Source: Bacteroidota bacterium (GTDB taxonomy: Bacteria; Bacteroidota; Bacteroidia; NS11-12g; UBA9320). Taken from it: 7,168 bases of DNA. A model generated the notes under the pieces. That model was given only the letters and a program-made list of their open reading frames with translations. It had not been told where the DNA came from and did not search any database. The position numbers and the translations under genes are program-made. The stretch lies in assembly GCA_024638525.1 (NCBI GenBank), contig JAHEKB010000119.1:1-7168 (forward strand). The letters run 5' to 3'. Positions 7,080 to 7,168 of the stretch are shown piece by piece (position 1 is the stretch's first letter; the number at the start of each line of letters is the position of its first letter).

Positions 7080-7085
7080 TGAAAG

Positions 7086-7168
7086 TGGAGCTGCCGGGAG
7101 TCGAACCCGGGTCCGAATTGGAATAGGAAGCGCCTTCTACACGTTTAGATCTACTTGATTGTCAGGGA
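7086..7168 (-). ncRNA. ssrA: tmRNA (ssrA), 3' portion; 5' part lies beyond the right edge
   Basis: tmRNA with SmpB rescues stalled ribosomes by acting as alanyl-tRNA and then as a short mRNA that adds a degradation tag. The minus strand shows its 3' tRNA-like end: a T arm CCGGG-TTCGACT-CCCGG (7094-7110), the acceptor 3' strand CAGCTCC (7087-7093), which matches the universal GGGGCUG 5' strand of tmRNA, and discriminator A at 7086. Upstream, CTAAACGTGTAGAAGG resembles the long-helix strand of known tmRNAs (CTAAGCATGTAG in E. coli), which rules out an ordinary tRNA with an anticodon arm. The CCA end is not encoded: CTT follows the discriminator, so it must be added after transcription. The tag reading frame and alanine acceptor 5' strand are outside the window. 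Confidence 0.92.

Noticed and set aside
7086..7168. An ordinary tRNA at the right edge
   Set aside because: The T arm and acceptor look tRNA-like, but the sequence upstream of the T arm matches the tmRNA long helix, and no anticodon arm is present.
1..7168. A hidden defence, mobile or biosynthetic system
   Set aside because: Every long coding frame belongs to a known core or common accessory family, the spacers are short, and no transposase, integrase, nuclease or repeat array is visible.

Overview
The window looks like ordinary chromosomal DNA from a member of the Bacteroidota. The reasons are a large SusC/RagA-type TonB-dependent transporter, coding starts without Shine-Dalgarno sequences in AT-rich leaders, a perfect Bacteroidota-type -7 box (TAnnTTTG), and a tmRNA gene that does not encode its CCA end. 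The genus cannot be fixed from this sequence; a marine or soil Cytophagales/Flavobacteriia-like organism is only a guess.

Layout from left to right. Positions 1-3059 (minus) hold a nearly complete SusC-family outer-membrane transporter whose last few residues, and any SusD partner, lie beyond the left edge. A 140-bp divergent spacer follows. Next come a cytosolic YceI-family protein (3200-3730, plus) with a textbook intrinsic terminator, an OsmC-family peroxide reductase (3831-4277, plus), a 133-bp spacer with two interlocked inverted repeats, and a bestrophin-family membrane channel (4411-5472, plus). The bestrophin gene converges on a YbjT-like SDR/DUF2867 protein (5536-6957, minus), and hairpins lie between the two. 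The right edge holds the 3' end of ssrA (tmRNA), also on the minus strand, with its probable terminator.

The genes do not form one pathway. YceI and OsmC are both tied to stress in other bacteria and sit next to each other, but the terminator between them argues for separate transcripts. The SusC gene belongs to a nutrient-uptake locus that extends off the left side. The bestrophin and YbjT-like genes look like stand-alone housekeeping or stress genes. I found no mobile element, CRISPR array, toxin-antitoxin pair, defence system or biosynthetic cluster, and I do not see a convincing new system. The observations listed as findings are modest structural or evolutionary oddities. No stretch over 300 bases lacks a gene.
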